The notes: a model not told the origin generated them from the letters alone. A stretch of DNA of 41,552 nucleotides from Stenotrophomonas raiganjensis (SeqCode) (GCF_030658505.1 NZ_JAUTXR010000193.1:1-41552); one strand, 5' to 3'; positions 32,428 through 41,552 are shown, counted from the first letter of the stretch. A program made the numbers and translations.

Positions 32428-33000
32428 TCAGTCCTTCTGAGGGGAGGCAAGCCAGCCGCGCGGCAACATGCGGGACAAGGTCGCATCGCGCTGGAACAGG
32501 TGGTGGTAGAAGGCAGCGCCGGCATGGGCCAGCACCACCGCGATCAACAGCCAGAAGCCGTATTCGTGGATGGCATGCGACACCGCGACGACCTGCGGGT
32601 CGGGGCCGCTCAGCTTGGGCACGTCGACCAGGCCGAACCAGCGGAACGGGCGCAGGCCGCTGGCCGAGTCGTACAGCCAACCCGACAGCGGAATGGCGAA
32701 CATCAGCACATACAGCAGCACGTGGGTGGCGCTGGCGATGCGTTCCTGCCAGCTGGGCACGCCCGGCACCGGCTTGGGCGCGCCGGCGTACAGGCGCCAG
32801 CCGAGACGGAACAGCACCAGCGCCAGCACGGTGATGCCGATCGACTTGTGCGCGGTGTAGACCCAGAAGTACTTCGGGGTCTTGGGCAGTTCACCCATGG
32901 TCAGGCCGACCACGCCCAGGGCGAGGATCAGCAGTGCGATCAACCAATGCAGGATCTGGCTGACGCTCCCCCAGGCGGCGGGGGTGTTCTTGGCGGTCAT
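32428..33000 (-). CDS. Cytochrome b561 family membrane protein
   Basis: This 190-aa protein has four transmembrane helices of the bacterial cytochrome b561 (YceJ) type. Candidate haem-ligand histidines are at I-L-H-W-L-I near residue 17, T-A-H-K-S-I near 51, S-H-A-I-H-E-Y near 145 and L-A-H-A-G-A-A-F-Y-H-H-L near 163. It probably passes electrons from the quinone pool to a periplasmic acceptor. The start is the ATG at 33000; the frame is open to 33069. It lies between two YceI genes with gaps of 10 and 3 nt, an arrangement like E. coli yceJ-yceI with the second YceI added. Confidence 0.93.
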   Translation of the reverse strand: MTAKNTPAAWGSVSQILHWLIALLILALGVVGLTMGELPKTPKYFWVYTAHKSIGITVLALVLFRLGWRLYAGAPKPVPGVPSWQERIASATHVLLYVLMFAIPLSGWLYDSASGLRPFRWFGLVDVPKLSGPDPQVVAVSHAIHEYGFWLLIAVVLAHAGAAFYHHLFQRDATLSRMLPRGWLASPQKD

Positions 33001-33010
33001 GAAGGGTCCT

Positions 33011-33643
33011 CTAGCGGGCCGTCTTGGGGTCGGAGTGGGGAACGGGAGCGGGAGTTCCCGGGGCGTCACTGCGGTCGAGGGTGGCTTCCGCCTCGATCCT
33101 CAGTTGTACTGCATCACCGATGACGCCCGGCCAGGCGGTGATGCCGAACGCGCGTCGGCTCAGCGTGGTGCTGGCGGAAAAACCGGCGGTACGTCGGAAC
33201 GGCGGGAGGGGATAGCGCTTGATGGCGTTGAGGGTCACATCCAGCGTGATTTCCTGGCTGACCCCGCGCAGGGTCAGTGTGCCCACCACGTGCGCACGCT
33301 TGGCATCGATCGGTTCGATCCGCGTGGAGACGAATCGCGCGTTCGGAAAGCGCTCGCCATCCAGCAGGCTGCGGGCCAGCGTGGCCTGGTTCCACTTGGC
33401 GTCGCCGAGGTCCAATCGCGACACGGGCACCTCAACGTCCAGCGTGGCTCCGCGCCAGTTGTCGGGATCGAACTGCAGGCGGCCTTCACTGCCGGAGACG
33501 GTGCCCATGGCCTGCGAATAGCCCGCGTGATCGATGCTGAACAACACCCGCGTGTGGACCGGATCCAGGCGATAGGTGTCTGCGTCCGCCCAGGCGGAAG
33601 TGGTGGCGAGCAGCATCGGCAGCAGGGCCAGGCAGGGACGCAT
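33011..33643 (-). CDS. YceI-family periplasmic protein (second copy)
   Basis: This 210-aa protein has a signal peptide (L-A-L-L-P-M-L-L-A-T-T-S-A-W-A-D) and a YceI domain: Y-R-L-D-P-V-H-T-R-V-L-F near residue 24, S-E-G-R-L-Q-F-D-P, L-R-G-V-S-Q-E-I-T-L and a late A-F-G-I-T-A-W-P-G-V-I-G-D strand. A Pro-rich tail follows. The start is the ATG at 33643 because it gives a proper signal peptide; the frame is open to 33733. It is first in the YceI - b561 - YceI operon. The two YceI proteins are clearly divergent and may carry different ligands. Confidence 0.9.
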   Translation of the reverse strand: MRPCLALLPMLLATTSAWADADTYRLDPVHTRVLFSIDHAGYSQAMGTVSGSEGRLQFDPDNWRGATLDVEVPVSRLDLGDAKWNQATLARSLLDGERFPNARFVSTRIEPIDAKRAHVVGTLTLRGVSQEITLDVTLNAIKRYPLPPFRRTAGFSASTTLSRRAFGITAWPGVIGDAVQLRIEAEATLDRSDAPGTPAPVPHSDPKTAR

Positions 33644-33807
33644 CGATGGCGGGCTCCGGAAGGGGACAGGGCGATCATACGCACAGGAACCTGCCTGCGA
33701 TGCGTGCATGGCTGCAACAGTTCGTGGTGGCACTCCTTCGGGAAACAGGCTGTTGCAGTCATGGACCCGGCCCTGTGTGACAATCGGGACAGGACAGGGG
33801 GTTCAGG

Positions 33808-36800
33808 ATGACGAGCGGGTGGCGCCTGTGGTGCCGAGGCATTGCGGGCATGGGGCTGCTGCTGATGGCGTTGGCCACGGCGGCCGCGGCCCCGTACATG
33901 GCAGAAACACCACGCCTGCGCCGCTTCGGTGCGGCCGAAGGCATGCCCTCGCGCATGGTGCTGGCGCTGGCCGAGGACCGCCAGGGCCACATCTGGGCGG
34001 CGACGGATGGCGGCCTGGTGCGTTATGACGGCAGCTCGCTGCGGGTCTGGGAACACGACCCGGAACAGCCGGGTTCGCTGCCCGGCAACGAGATCGAGAC
34101 CCTGCTGGTTGATCCACTGGACCGCGTCTGGGTAGGCATCAATGGCAAGGGCGTGGCGCGGCTGGATGCAGACCGCGAGCGCTTCAGGACCTTCGATGCG
34201 GTCAACGGCCCTTGCCTTGGCCAGTTCTGGACGCTGGCCTACGTCGACGACGCATTGTGGATTGGCACCAACAACCAGGGGGTCTGCCGGTTCGGAGAGG
34301 ACGGCAGCCTGCGCTTCTTCAAGCACGATCCAACGCGCCGCGATGGGCTGCCCAGCAACACCATCTACAGCAGCCTGGTCGATGCGCAGGGGCGCCTGTG
34401 GATCGGCACCGAGGCCGGAGTCGCACGCTGGAACGGCCACGGATTCGAGCCCGTGGCACCGGGTGAGCTGGGCGGGTTGAGCGTGCTGCGGATGAGCCGT
34501 GATCCGGATGGCTCGATCTGGGCCGGCAGCCAGAATGACGGTCTCTACCGCATCGATGCGCAGGACCGGGTCAGCCGCCCGCGATGGAGCGAAAGTGCCC
34601 GCCTGCGTTCAGCACTGGTGCTGGCCGATCGCCAGGGCGGCTACTGGGCGGGTACATCCGATGGCCTGCTGCGCGGCGATGCCAGTGTGCTGCGGCGGCT
34701 CGAGGGCGACCGCGGCAGTGGCTTCCTCACTGCCCAGAGCGGTGTGCTCGACCTGCTGCAGGACCACGAGGGCGGATTGTGGGTGGCGCTGCTGACCCAG
34801 GGCCTGGCCTACCTGCCGCCGGACTGGCGCCGTTTTTCCATCTGGAACCAGCTGGATGGCAAGCCGCTGGACAGCCAGTATCTGTTGAGCGCGGCCAGCG
34901 ACGGCCAGAACTACTATGTAGGTTCGGCGCACGGCGTGTACCAGCTGGATGCGCACGGCACGCTGGGGCTGCTCGCCGGCGAACGCGAGATCGGCAACGG
35001 TGCGGTGTGGTCGGTGCTGCCCAGGCCGGATGGGCGCCTGTGGCTGGGGCGGGCGGGCCGTATCAGTGTCTACGCCCCGGCCACCCATGCACTGCAGGAC
35101 TGGCACATCGACGGGGGGGCCGACCTGCGCCAGCGCATCGACCTGATGCGGCAGGCACCCGATGGCACGGTCTGGCTGTCGGTGATGAACCTGGGCCTTC
35201 AGCAGCGCAGTGCCGATGGCCGCGTGCTGCGCCGTTTCCCGTTGGAGGATTTCCGCAAGGAAGCCGATTCACCGATCGAGCAGATCCGTTTCGATGCCCA
35301 CGGCAAGGCCTGGGTGATGGGTGACATGGGCCTCTGGCGCGAACAGGCCGGTCGCTTCGAGGCGGTGCCCGGCGTCTCGCGCGGGTTGATCTACGATCTG
35401 GTCTGGGTTGATCCGCAACAACTGTGGCTGGCCCGGCAGGGGGCGCTGGAACGCTACCAGTGGGATGGCATGAGCCTGCGCCTGATCCAGCGCATCGATG
35501 GCAGCGCCGGCGTGCCACCGGTGAGCATGGGCGGGCTGGCTCTGGCCGACAACGGCCGCCTGTGGGCCACCACGCCGCGCGGTCTGTTGCGCTGGGACCC
35601 CAAGGCACGGCGCCTGCAGCAGTTCAACGAACGCGATGGCCTGTCCGATGCCGAATTCACCAGCCGGCCTCCGGCGGTGAATCCCGACGGCCGCGTGCTC
35701 GCGGTCGCGCAGACGGGACTGGTCGCCTTCGATGTGAATGCCACCGATGCCGCACTGCCGGCGTCGTCGCTGGTGATTGCCGAGGTACGCGTGCGCCGCG
35801 ACGATGCGCGTGGCTGGCAGCCGCTGCCCAGCACGGGTCCTTTGCTGCTGGGCCCGGATGACCGGGACCTGCAGATCGATGCACGATTGCTGTCGTATGC
35901 CAATCCCCAGGGCAACCGCTACCGCTTCCGGGTGCGTGGCTACGACCAGGACTGGGTGGAACAGGGCGGTGACGGCCAGCGCACGCTTTCGCGTTTGCCC
36001 ACCGGCAGCTATCTCATCGAAGTACAGGCCGCCACGGCCAGCGGCGCCTGGACGCCTTCACAGCAACTGCAGGTGAAGGTGCTTCCTCCGTGGTGGCGCA
36101 GTGGCATGGCGATCTTCGGCTACATCCTGCTCGGCTCGCTGCTGCTGCTCATCCTGGTCTGGTCGATCCGGGCCCGCCTGCGTCGTCGCCAGCAATGGCA
36201 GTTGACCGTGCACAAGCAGGAACTGGCCGAACAGGCCTCGCAGGCCAAGAGCCGGTTCCTGGCTACGCTGGGCCATGAGGTGCGCACGCCGATGACCGGT
36301 GTGCTGGGCATGAGCGAGCTGCTGCTGGCCACGCAGCTGGACCCGGTGCAGCGTGGCTATGCCGGCTCGATCCAGCAGGCCGGCAGCCATCTGCTGCGGC
36401 TGGTGAACGACGCGCTGGACCTGGCGCGCATTGAAGCGGGCCGGCTGGAGCTGGACCTGCGCCCGTTCGACCTGACGGGCCTGCTCGACCAGGTGCAGGC
36501 GCTGATGCAGCCGATGGCGAAGCAGCGCAAGCTGGAATTCGAACGTGGTGAGGATCCGGCCGGGCCGATCAATGTCAGTGGCGACGAGATGCGCGTGCGC
36601 CAGATCCTGCTCAACCTGCTGGGCAATGCGATCAAGTTCACCGAGCGCGGCCACGTCGGCCTGGCTGTGCGCCTGGAGGACAAGGGCAGTGGCCTGTGCT
36701 TCGAGGTGCACGACAGCGGGCCGGGCATCAGCGCCGAACAGCAGGAACGCTTGTTCCATCGCTTTGAACAGGCGGACGGCCCGCGCACGGCCTCACGCTA

Positions 36801-37353
36801 CGGTGGCAGCGGGCTGGGCCTGGCGATCTGCCAGGAGCTGGCCGTGGCGATGGGGGGCCGTATCGATGTGGACAGCCAACCGGGCAAGGGCGCGCGCTTC
36901 CGGGTACGGTTGCCGCTGCCGTGGACCCGCCAGGCGCCGGTCGCAGCAGGCGCAGCTCCGGCGCAGCCGGTACTGCCCCCGCTGCGCATCCTGCTGGTTG
37001 AAGACGATGCCACCGTAGCCGAGGTGATCGCGGGCCTGCTGCGCAGCCGTGGTCATGGTGTGGTGCACGTTCTGCACGGCCTGGGGGCGCTTTCGGAGAT
37101 CGCCACCGAGGGCTTTGATGTCGGTCTGCTCGACCTGGACCTGCCCGCACTGGACGGTACCGCCATCGCCCGCCAGCTGCGCGCCTTGGGGTATGAGCTG
37201 CCGTTGGTCGCGGTGACGGCCCGCTCCGATGCCTATGCCGAATCGCAGGTACTGGCAGCCGGTTTCGATGGTTTCCTGCGTAAACCGGTCACCGGCGACA
37301 TGCTGGTGGCTGCGATCGCCCAGGCCCGCGCAAAACGACAGATCCCGACGTGA
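33808..37353 (+). CDS. Hybrid sensor histidine kinase with beta-propeller sensor (paralogue 1)
   Basis: This 1181-aa protein has a signal anchor, then a periplasmic sensor of repeated reg_prop propeller blades (repeating D-x-x-G-x-x-W-x-G/A units, about residues 30-645). A Y_Y_Y domain (about 650-755, [12 protein letters not shown]) and a transmembrane helix (about 762-785) follow. HisKA has the phosphoryl His in [10 protein letters not shown] near 822, HATPase_c shows [10 protein letters not shown] and G-S-G-L-G-L-A-I, and a C-terminal REC domain has the phospho-Asp in L-L-D-L-D-L-P near 1109. There is no DNA-binding domain. The organisation resembles Bacteroides-type HTCS sensors for glycans but lacks the AraC output, so the downstream partner is elsewhere. 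Confidence 0.95.
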   Translation: MTSGWRLWCRGIAGMGLLLMALATAAAAPYMAETPRLRRFGAAEGMPSRMVLALAEDRQGHIWAATDGGLVRYDGSSLRVWEHDPEQPGSLPGNEIETLLVDPLDRVWVGINGKGVARLDADRERFRTFDAVNGPCLGQFWTLAYVDDALWIGTNNQGVCRFGEDGSLRFFKHDPTRRDGLPSNTIYSSLVDAQGRLWIGTEAGVARWNGHGFEPVAPGELGGLSVLRMSRDPDGSIWAGSQNDGLYRIDAQDRVSRPRWSESARLRSALVLADRQGGYWAGTSDGLLRGDASVLRRLEGDRGSGFLTAQSGVLDLLQDHEGGLWVALLTQGLAYLPPDWRRFSIWNQLDGKPLDSQYLLSAASDGQNYYVGSAHGVYQLDAHGTLGLLAGEREIGNGAVWSVLPRPDGRLWLGRAGRISVYAPATHALQDWHIDGGADLRQRIDLMRQAPDGTVWLSVMNLGLQQRSADGRVLRRFPLEDFRKEADSPIEQIRFDAHGKAWVMGDMGLWREQAGRFEAVPGVSRGLIYDLVWVDPQQLWLARQGALERYQWDGMSLRLIQRIDGSAGVPPVSMGGLALADNGRLWATTPRGLLRWDPKARRLQQFNERDGLSDAEFTSRPPAVNPDGRVLAVAQTGLVAFDVNATDAALPASSLVIAEVRVRRDDARGWQPLPSTGPLLLGPDDRDLQIDARLLSYANPQGNRYRFRVRGYDQDWVEQGGDGQRTLSRLPTGSYLIEVQAATASGAWTPSQQLQVKVLPPWWRSGMAIFGYILLGSLLLLILVWSIRARLRRRQQWQLTVHKQELAEQASQAKSRFLATLGHEVRTPMTGVLGMSELLLATQLDPVQRGYAGSIQQAGSHLLRLVNDALDLARIEAGRLELDLRPFDLTGLLDQVQALMQPMAKQRKLEFERGEDPAGPINVSGDEMRVRQILLNLLGNAIKFTERGHVGLAVRLEDKGSGLCFEVHDSGPGISAEQQERLFHRFEQADGPRTASRYGGSGLGLAICQELAVAMGGRIDVDSQPGKGARFRVRLPLPWTRQAPVAAGAAPAQPVLPPLRILLVEDDATVAEVIAGLLRSRGHGVVHVLHGLGALSEIATEGFDVGLLDLDLPALDGTAIARQLRALGYELPLVAVTARSDAYAESQVLAAGFDGFLRKPVTGDMLVAAIAQARAKRQIPT

Positions 37354-37448
37354 AAGCGTCGGCGCCGGGCGTGAACGGTGCGACTTTCGGTTTACCATGC
37401 CGACGCCCGCAGCGCGGGCATCATCAGAGCAGCGTGAGGAGGCAATCG

Positions 37449-40400
37449 GTGGCGTATCTGCGGGCGGCGATGCTGCTGCTGATCCTCCTGTGCTGCCTGC
37501 CCCCTGCTGCCGCGCAGCCGGTGCCGCCGAGCCCGCGGCAGGTGACGGTGTTCGACGGCCTGCCGTCCAATACGGTCAACCGCATGGCCGAAGACCGCTA
37601 CGGCTACCTGTGGATCGCCACCAACGACGGCCTGGCGCGCTACGACGGGCGCAACTACCGGATCTGGCGTTCGGAGGATGGCCTGCGTGACAACCGCATC
37701 TGGACGGTGCTGGTCGATGCGCGCAACCAGCTCTGGATTGGGACCGAGAATGCCGGCCTGGTGAGGATGTCGGCCGATCGCCGCCAGCTGCACTTCTACG
37801 ACCGCAGCAGCCAGCCGTTGATGGGGACCAACACGGTCTGGAGCCTGGCGACCACGCCGGACGGTTCGATCTGGTTCGGAACCCATGAGGGTGGGTTGTA
37901 CCGCCTGGACAACCAGGATCGACTGCAGCGCTTCCTGCCGGAGGCGAACAATCCGCGCAGCCTGCCGGCGGCATCGGTTCCGTACCTGGCAACCCTGGCT
38001 GACGGCAGCCTGTGGATCGGCACCAAGCATGGCGTTGCGCGCTGGACCGGTACCGATTTCGAGCGCATCGGCAGCGACATCATCCCCAGCCTCCTGATCA
38101 ATGGCCTGACCGCCGAGCCCGACGGCAGCCTGTGGATCAGTACGATGGCTGGGGCCATCGTGCGCCGTCCCGATGGCCGCTTCGAGGCGCCGCCGTGGAA
38201 GCTGCCCGAGGGCGAGCAGGTACTGGGCATGATGCTGCGCGACGAGCAGGCGGGGTATTGGCTGGACACCCGCACCGGCCTCGGCCGCGCGGTCGATGGC
38301 CAGTACCAGACCGTGCCGTTGTACAGCGCGGTGGCACGTGGCCCGGTACGACCGAACTGGACCGGTGCCTACGAAGACCGTGAAGGCGGCATCTGGCTGG
38401 CCAGCACCAACGCCGGGCTGTGGCATCTGCTGCCCCGCTGGTGGCAGTTCTCGGTGCTGTCGCGGCTGGAGGACGATCCCAGCTCGCTGCGCAATGCGTT
38501 CGTGCTGGGCACCAGCCCGTCAAGCAATGGCGGCATCTGGACGGTTGGCAGCCACGGCGCGCTGGACCGCTTCGACCCGAAAACCGGCAAGGTCGAACAG
38601 CATCGCAGGTGGGTCAATGGCATGCACTGGCTGACCTCGGTGCGCGAGGACCGCCGTGGACACGTCTGGATCGGTTCGAACGATGCCCTGCTGCGCTATG
38701 ACCCGGAGCAGCGTGACCTGCGCCGCTGGGGCCGCGATGCCGGTGCAGACGCGGCCATGGAAGGCGTCATCGAGTCGATGGCGACCTGTGATGGCGACAG
38801 CCTCTGGCTGATGTTGCCGTCCGGCCTGCAGCAGCGTGACCTCGATGGTCGCCTGCGCAGCCAGCTGGACAATGGCCAGCGCGGCCTGCAACAGGGGCAG
38901 CTCAATCTTGATGTGGAGTGCGGTCCGCAGGATCACGTGTGGCTGGCCAGCAGTCGCGGCCTGCTGCAGTGGACGCCGGAAAGCGAGCGCTTCCAGCCCG
39001 TACCGGGGGCTCCGGCAACCGCGATCCATGCGCTGCACGTTGGGCGTGATGGCCAGGTCTGGCTGTCCGAGGATGGTCGCCTCTCGCGCTACCGCTGGAG
39101 CCAGGGCCGGCTGGAACGACTGGCCGTGGTTGGCGCAGAACAAGGCTATCCGGCGATTTCGGCGTCCGGGTTGGTGGTCGACGCGCAGGGGGTGGCCTGG
39201 GCCACCAGTGCGCGTGGCCTGGTGCGGATAGGTGCCGATGGCCAGAGCGTGCGCCTGTATGGCGTGCACGATGGCCTGCCCAGCCAGGAGTTCCGTGAAC
39301 ACACGCTGGTGATGTCAGCGGATGGTCATCTGGTGGCCGGCACGCCGGCTGGCGTGGTGGTGTTCGATCCCGATCAGGTACGCCCGTCGGTACGGCGTGC
39401 GCCGCTGGTGATCGAACGGGTTGAAGTGCGCCGCAATGACCAGGTGCTTGACCTGACCCACGACACGCCGTTGCAGATTGCCGATGGCGATCGTGACCTG
39501 CGCATCGTCGCGCGCCTGCTGTCGTTCGCGGATTCGGCGTCCAACAGCTACCGCTACCGGTTGGCCGGCTACGACCCGGACTGGGTGGAAGTGGGGCCGG
39601 CGGGCGAGCGCCTGTTCTCGCGCCTGCCGCCCGGCAGCTATCGGCTGGAAGTGCAGGCGCGCTCGGCCGACCACGTCTGGTCGCGGGTGCAGAGCCTGGA
39701 GTTCCGCGTGCAGCCGCCGTGGTGGCGCAGCCTGTCCGGCCTGCTGGTATTGGCCTCGATCGCGCTGCTGCTGACCAGCTGGTTCGCCTGGTTGTATCGC
39801 CGCCGCCTGCAGCGCCGCCACGCCTACCAGCTGGCACTGCACAAGCAGGAACTGGCCGAGCAGGCCTCGGCCGCCAAGACCCGTTTCCTGGCCAACCTCG
39901 GCCACGAGATCCGCACCCCGATGACCGGCGTGCTCGGTATGAGCGAACTGCTGCTGGCCTCGCCACTGGACCCGCAACAGCGTGGCTACACGCAGTCGAT
40001 CCGCCACGCTGGCGAGCACCTGTTGCATCTGGTCAATGATGCGCTGGACCTGGCGCGTATCGAGTCCGGGCGGCTGGAGCTGCAGTCCAGACCGTTCGCG
40101 CTGAGCTGCCTGCTGCAGGACCTGGCTGCGCTGATGGGGCCGCTGGCTGCGCAGAAGGGCCTGCGCTTCACCCTCGACAACCAGCTGCCGCCCGGCCTGC
40201 AGGCGACCGGTGACTCGATGCGGGTACGGCAGATCCTGCTCAACCTGCTGTCGAATGCGGTCAAGTTCACCAGCCGCGGCACGATCACCCTGCATGCGCG
40301 CAGTGATGGCGAGCTGCGCGCGCTGCATTTCGAAGTACGCGACACCGGCCCGGGCATCAGCCAGGAGCAACAACAGCGGCTGTTCCGCCGCTTCGAGCAG

Positions 40401-40976
40401 GCTGATGGCGCCCGCACCGCCGCGCAGTACGGCGGCAGTGGACTGGGCCTGGCGATCTGCCGCGAACTGGCGCAGGCGATGCAGGGGCGCATCCAGGTGG
40501 AGAGCCAGCTCGGCCGCGGCACGTGTTTTGGCGTGACCCTGCCGTTGCCGTTGGTGGTCGATGCCAGTGCCGAGGCCGAGGGCGAGGTGCATCGCGAGGA
40601 GGTCGCCAACATGCCACCGTTGCGGGTGCTGCTGGTGGAGGATGACGCCACCGTGGCTGATGTGGTGCGCGGGCTGTTGAGTGCGCGCGGCCATGAAGTG
40701 GTGCATGCAGGCCATGCATTGGCGGCGCTGCGCGAGATCAGTGCCGGCGATTTCGATGTCGGCCTGCTGGATCTGGACCTGCCGGGCCTGAGTGGTTTCG
40801 AACTGGCCCAGCACCTGCGCAACCAGGGCTACATGCTGCCGCTGCTGGCGGTGACCGCGAGGACCGATCCGGACCTGCAGCAGCAGGTGGAAGCGGCCGG
40901 CATCGGCGGCTTCCTGCGCAAGCCGGTGACCGGTGAGCTGCTGGTGGAAGCGATCGCCAGGGTCATGGGACGGTAG
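37449..40976 (+). CDS. Hybrid sensor histidine kinase with beta-propeller sensor (paralogue 2)
   Basis: This 1175-aa protein repeats the architecture of its upstream neighbour. A signal peptide (L-L-L-I-L-L-C-C-L-P-P-A-A-A) precedes propeller blades from about 20 to 640, Y_Y_Y (Y-R-Y-R-L-A-G-Y-D-P-D-W), a TM helix near 758, HisKA (G-H-E-I-R-T-P-M-T-G, His near 818), HATPase_c and REC (L-L-D-L-D-L-P near 1107). The start is set at GTG 37449, with GAGGAGG 6 nt upstream; the frame is open to a GTG at 37350 overlapping the previous stop. The kinase halves of the two proteins are nearly the same while the propellers differ more, as expected after duplication and sensor divergence. They probably form one operon and may heterodimerise. 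Confidence 0.95.
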   Translation: MAYLRAAMLLLILLCCLPPAAAQPVPPSPRQVTVFDGLPSNTVNRMAEDRYGYLWIATNDGLARYDGRNYRIWRSEDGLRDNRIWTVLVDARNQLWIGTENAGLVRMSADRRQLHFYDRSSQPLMGTNTVWSLATTPDGSIWFGTHEGGLYRLDNQDRLQRFLPEANNPRSLPAASVPYLATLADGSLWIGTKHGVARWTGTDFERIGSDIIPSLLINGLTAEPDGSLWISTMAGAIVRRPDGRFEAPPWKLPEGEQVLGMMLRDEQAGYWLDTRTGLGRAVDGQYQTVPLYSAVARGPVRPNWTGAYEDREGGIWLASTNAGLWHLLPRWWQFSVLSRLEDDPSSLRNAFVLGTSPSSNGGIWTVGSHGALDRFDPKTGKVEQHRRWVNGMHWLTSVREDRRGHVWIGSNDALLRYDPEQRDLRRWGRDAGADAAMEGVIESMATCDGDSLWLMLPSGLQQRDLDGRLRSQLDNGQRGLQQGQLNLDVECGPQDHVWLASSRGLLQWTPESERFQPVPGAPATAIHALHVGRDGQVWLSEDGRLSRYRWSQGRLERLAVVGAEQGYPAISASGLVVDAQGVAWATSARGLVRIGADGQSVRLYGVHDGLPSQEFREHTLVMSADGHLVAGTPAGVVVFDPDQVRPSVRRAPLVIERVEVRRNDQVLDLTHDTPLQIADGDRDLRIVARLLSFADSASNSYRYRLAGYDPDWVEVGPAGERLFSRLPPGSYRLEVQARSADHVWSRVQSLEFRVQPPWWRSLSGLLVLASIALLLTSWFAWLYRRRLQRRHAYQLALHKQELAEQASAAKTRFLANLGHEIRTPMTGVLGMSELLLASPLDPQQRGYTQSIRHAGEHLLHLVNDALDLARIESGRLELQSRPFALSCLLQDLAALMGPLAAQKGLRFTLDNQLPPGLQATGDSMRVRQILLNLLSNAVKFTSRGTITLHARSDGELRALHFEVRDTGPGISQEQQQRLFRRFEQADGARTAAQYGGSGLGLAICRELAQAMQGRIQVESQLGRGTCFGVTLPLPLVVDASAEAEGEVHREEVANMPPLRVLLVEDDATVADVVRGLLSARGHEVVHAGHALAALREISAGDFDVGLLDLDLPGLSGFELAQHLRNQGYMLPLLAVTARTDPDLQQQVEAAGIGGFLRKPVTGELLVEAIARVMGR

Positions 40977-41087
40977 GGCTTATTGCAGGGCTTGCAGCCC
41001 TGCACCTGCAGAGGCTTCAAGCCAAGGCAACAGCAACGGAAAAAGCAGGCATTCCGTGGGTGGTGGGGCGGGGTGGGCTTGCAGGAC

Positions 41088-41139
41088 ACGCCGTAAACCC
41101 GTCCCTGGGGGCTCGATGGCGCCATCCCTGGCGCCAACG
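41088..41139 (+). repeat. 52-bp core repeat, copy 3 (forward)
   Basis: It begins ACGCCGTAAACCC after GCAGGAC and ends GGCGCCAACG, exactly 52 nt, like copy 1. The flanks here differ from copies 1 and 2 and themselves form an inverted pair: GGCGGGGTGGG at about 41068-41078 with CCCACCCCGCC at about 41150-41160. Confidence 0.85.
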
Positions 41140-41258
41140 GTCCCGCGAACCCACCCCGCCCGGCCCCTGACAGTTTCCTGCGCGGCCCGCCACGGAATGG
41201 AAGAAGAAAATCAAAGGCTACAGCGGGTCGCGCGCTGCGCTTGCTCATCCCAAAACAA

Positions 41259-41289
41259 AAGAGGGACGCGGTGAAGCCGCGTCCCTCTT
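41259..41289 (-). terminator. Strong hairpin, terminator for minus-strand transcription
   Basis: A perfect 13-bp stem (AAGAGGGACGCGG at 41259-41271 with its complement at 41277-41289) has a 5-nt loop. On the minus strand it is followed by TTTTGTTTTG, so it would end transcripts coming leftward, for example out of the IS; on the plus strand there is no T-tract. Confidence 0.6.
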
Positions 41290-41372
41290 CCAAATTCCGT
41301 CCCGACAACCCAATGCTCTTCGATCCGTCACCGGGAATCTGTCAGAGGTGGGGCGGGATGGGCCAGCGGGAC

Positions 41373-41416
41373 CGTTGGCGCCATGGATGGCGCCATCGAG
41401 CCCCCATGGATGGGTT
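41373..41416 (-). repeat. 52-bp core repeat, copy 4, cut short by an IS
   Basis: The first 44 of the 52 core positions are present in inverted orientation, from CGTTGGCGCC to CATGGATGGGTT. The expected final TACGGCGT is replaced by GTGG and the IS end. Confidence 0.8.
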
Positions 41417-41420
41417 GTGG

Positions 41421-41552
41421 TGGTCTAATCAACTTGGACACTCGATAGGATCAATTTCGAGCATCAAGGTAGACCCATGGCAAAACAGATCACTCAGGGC
41501 ATGAGGGACGAGGCGGTTCGCCTTGTCGTTGTGGAGGGGCAGACAGTCAGGG
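41421..41552 (+). mobile_element. Start of a second, different IS3-family-like element
   Basis: The likely terminal repeat begins TGGTCTAATCAACTTGGACA at 41421, followed 36 nt further by the transposase start. The element runs off the right edge. It differs in both end sequence and transposase from the IS at the left edge. It lies inside the core of repeat copy 4, so it inserted there. Confidence 0.6.
41477..41552 (+). CDS. Transposase OrfA, N-terminal fragment (runs off right edge)
   Basis: Twenty-five residues are visible, beginning MAKQITQGMRDEAVRLVV and continuing V-E-G-Q-T-V-R. The opening R-D-E-A-V-R-L-V pattern is the first helix of the IS3-type OrfA helix-turn-helix. The ATG at 41477 is the first in frame after the IS end. 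No completeness or activity can be inferred. Confidence 0.6.
   Translation, partial: MAKQITQGMRDEAVRLVVVEGQTVR

Larger units (their letters stand above)
40977..41420. other. Repeat-rich intergenic region
   Basis: No gene is supported in this stretch between the second kinase and the IS. It holds two copies of the 52-bp core repeat, a strong hairpin and A-rich spacers that resemble those around repeat copies 1 and 2 (the motif CTGACAGTTTCCTGCGC occurs at 19250 and again at 41167). Frames on both strands are random openings in GC-rich DNA. Confidence 0.6.

Noticed and set aside
39315..40814. Long minus-strand frame opposite the second kinase
   Set aside because: It mirrors a similar frame opposite the first kinase because the sense genes are paralogous, and shows only shadow composition.
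1..41552. tRNA or rRNA genes
   Set aside because: I looked for the conserved T-loop GGTTCGA...C context and found only the riboswitch palindrome near 25263, which lacks cloverleaf pairing; no rRNA sequence was seen.

Overview
The window reads as chromosomal DNA of a Stenotrophomonas species (S. maltophilia complex or close Xanthomonadaceae relative). The evidence is the high GC content, many GTAG-tipped short palindromes of the SMAG type described for S. maltophilia, and a typical xanthomonad gene set: hydrolase-fadE, a SAM-I riboswitch ahead of metX-metB-hom, sdaA, YceI/cytochrome b561, and large Y_Y_Y hybrid kinases. The species call is an inference from these features. Both edges are cut inside two different IS3-family-like insertion sequences.

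Left part (1-4925): the end of an IS, a hotdog-fold DUF4442 gene, and a fatty-acid unit in which an alpha/beta hydrolase overlaps fadE by 4 nt. A TetR-family repressor is divergent. Two matching 18-bp inverted repeats lie in the divergent region, one of them over the hydrolase ribosome binding site; they are probably the TetR operators.

Accessory block (about 4960-15801): this stretch looks less GC-rich than its surroundings. On the plus strand an ATP-grasp-like ligase, probably circularly permuted, is followed by a small 2-oxoglutarate/Fe(II) oxygenase with a very strong ribosome binding site. Facing them on the minus strand, in transcription order, are an exported barrel-like protein, a TonB-dependent receptor, a SAM methyltransferase, a GT41 (SPINDLY/OGT-like) TPR glycosyltransferase, a TPR-2OG/Fe(II) oxygenase and a GNAT acetyltransferase. 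The last four are tightly packed or overlapping. Together this is a set of peptide, protein or small-molecule modifying enzymes beside an outer-membrane receptor. I do not recognise the assembly as a described pathway, and it is the best candidate here for a new system.

Core genes (15834-28672): hslO, mtgA, a GT2 glycosyltransferase overlapping a CBS-domain gene, then a repeat-rich 520-bp intergenic region. It holds a terminator, a 9-unit hexamer tandem repeat, and two 106-bp elements with identical 27-bp flanks but a 52-bp core in opposite orientation. After it come an AsmA-family gene, a hemolysin III-family gene, prfC and an M23 peptidase on the minus strand. Next is the methionine operon metX-metB-hom on the plus strand, led by a clear SAM-I (S-box) riboswitch.

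Right part (28673-41552): SMAG palindromes separate an exported alpha/beta hydrolase, sdaA, a 75-aa glutaredoxin-like protein and a YceI - cytochrome b561 - YceI operon. Two paralogous giant hybrid sensor kinases follow in tandem (propeller - Y_Y_Y - TM - HisKA - HATPase - REC). The window ends with two more copies of the 52-bp core repeat; the second is interrupted by the start of another IS.
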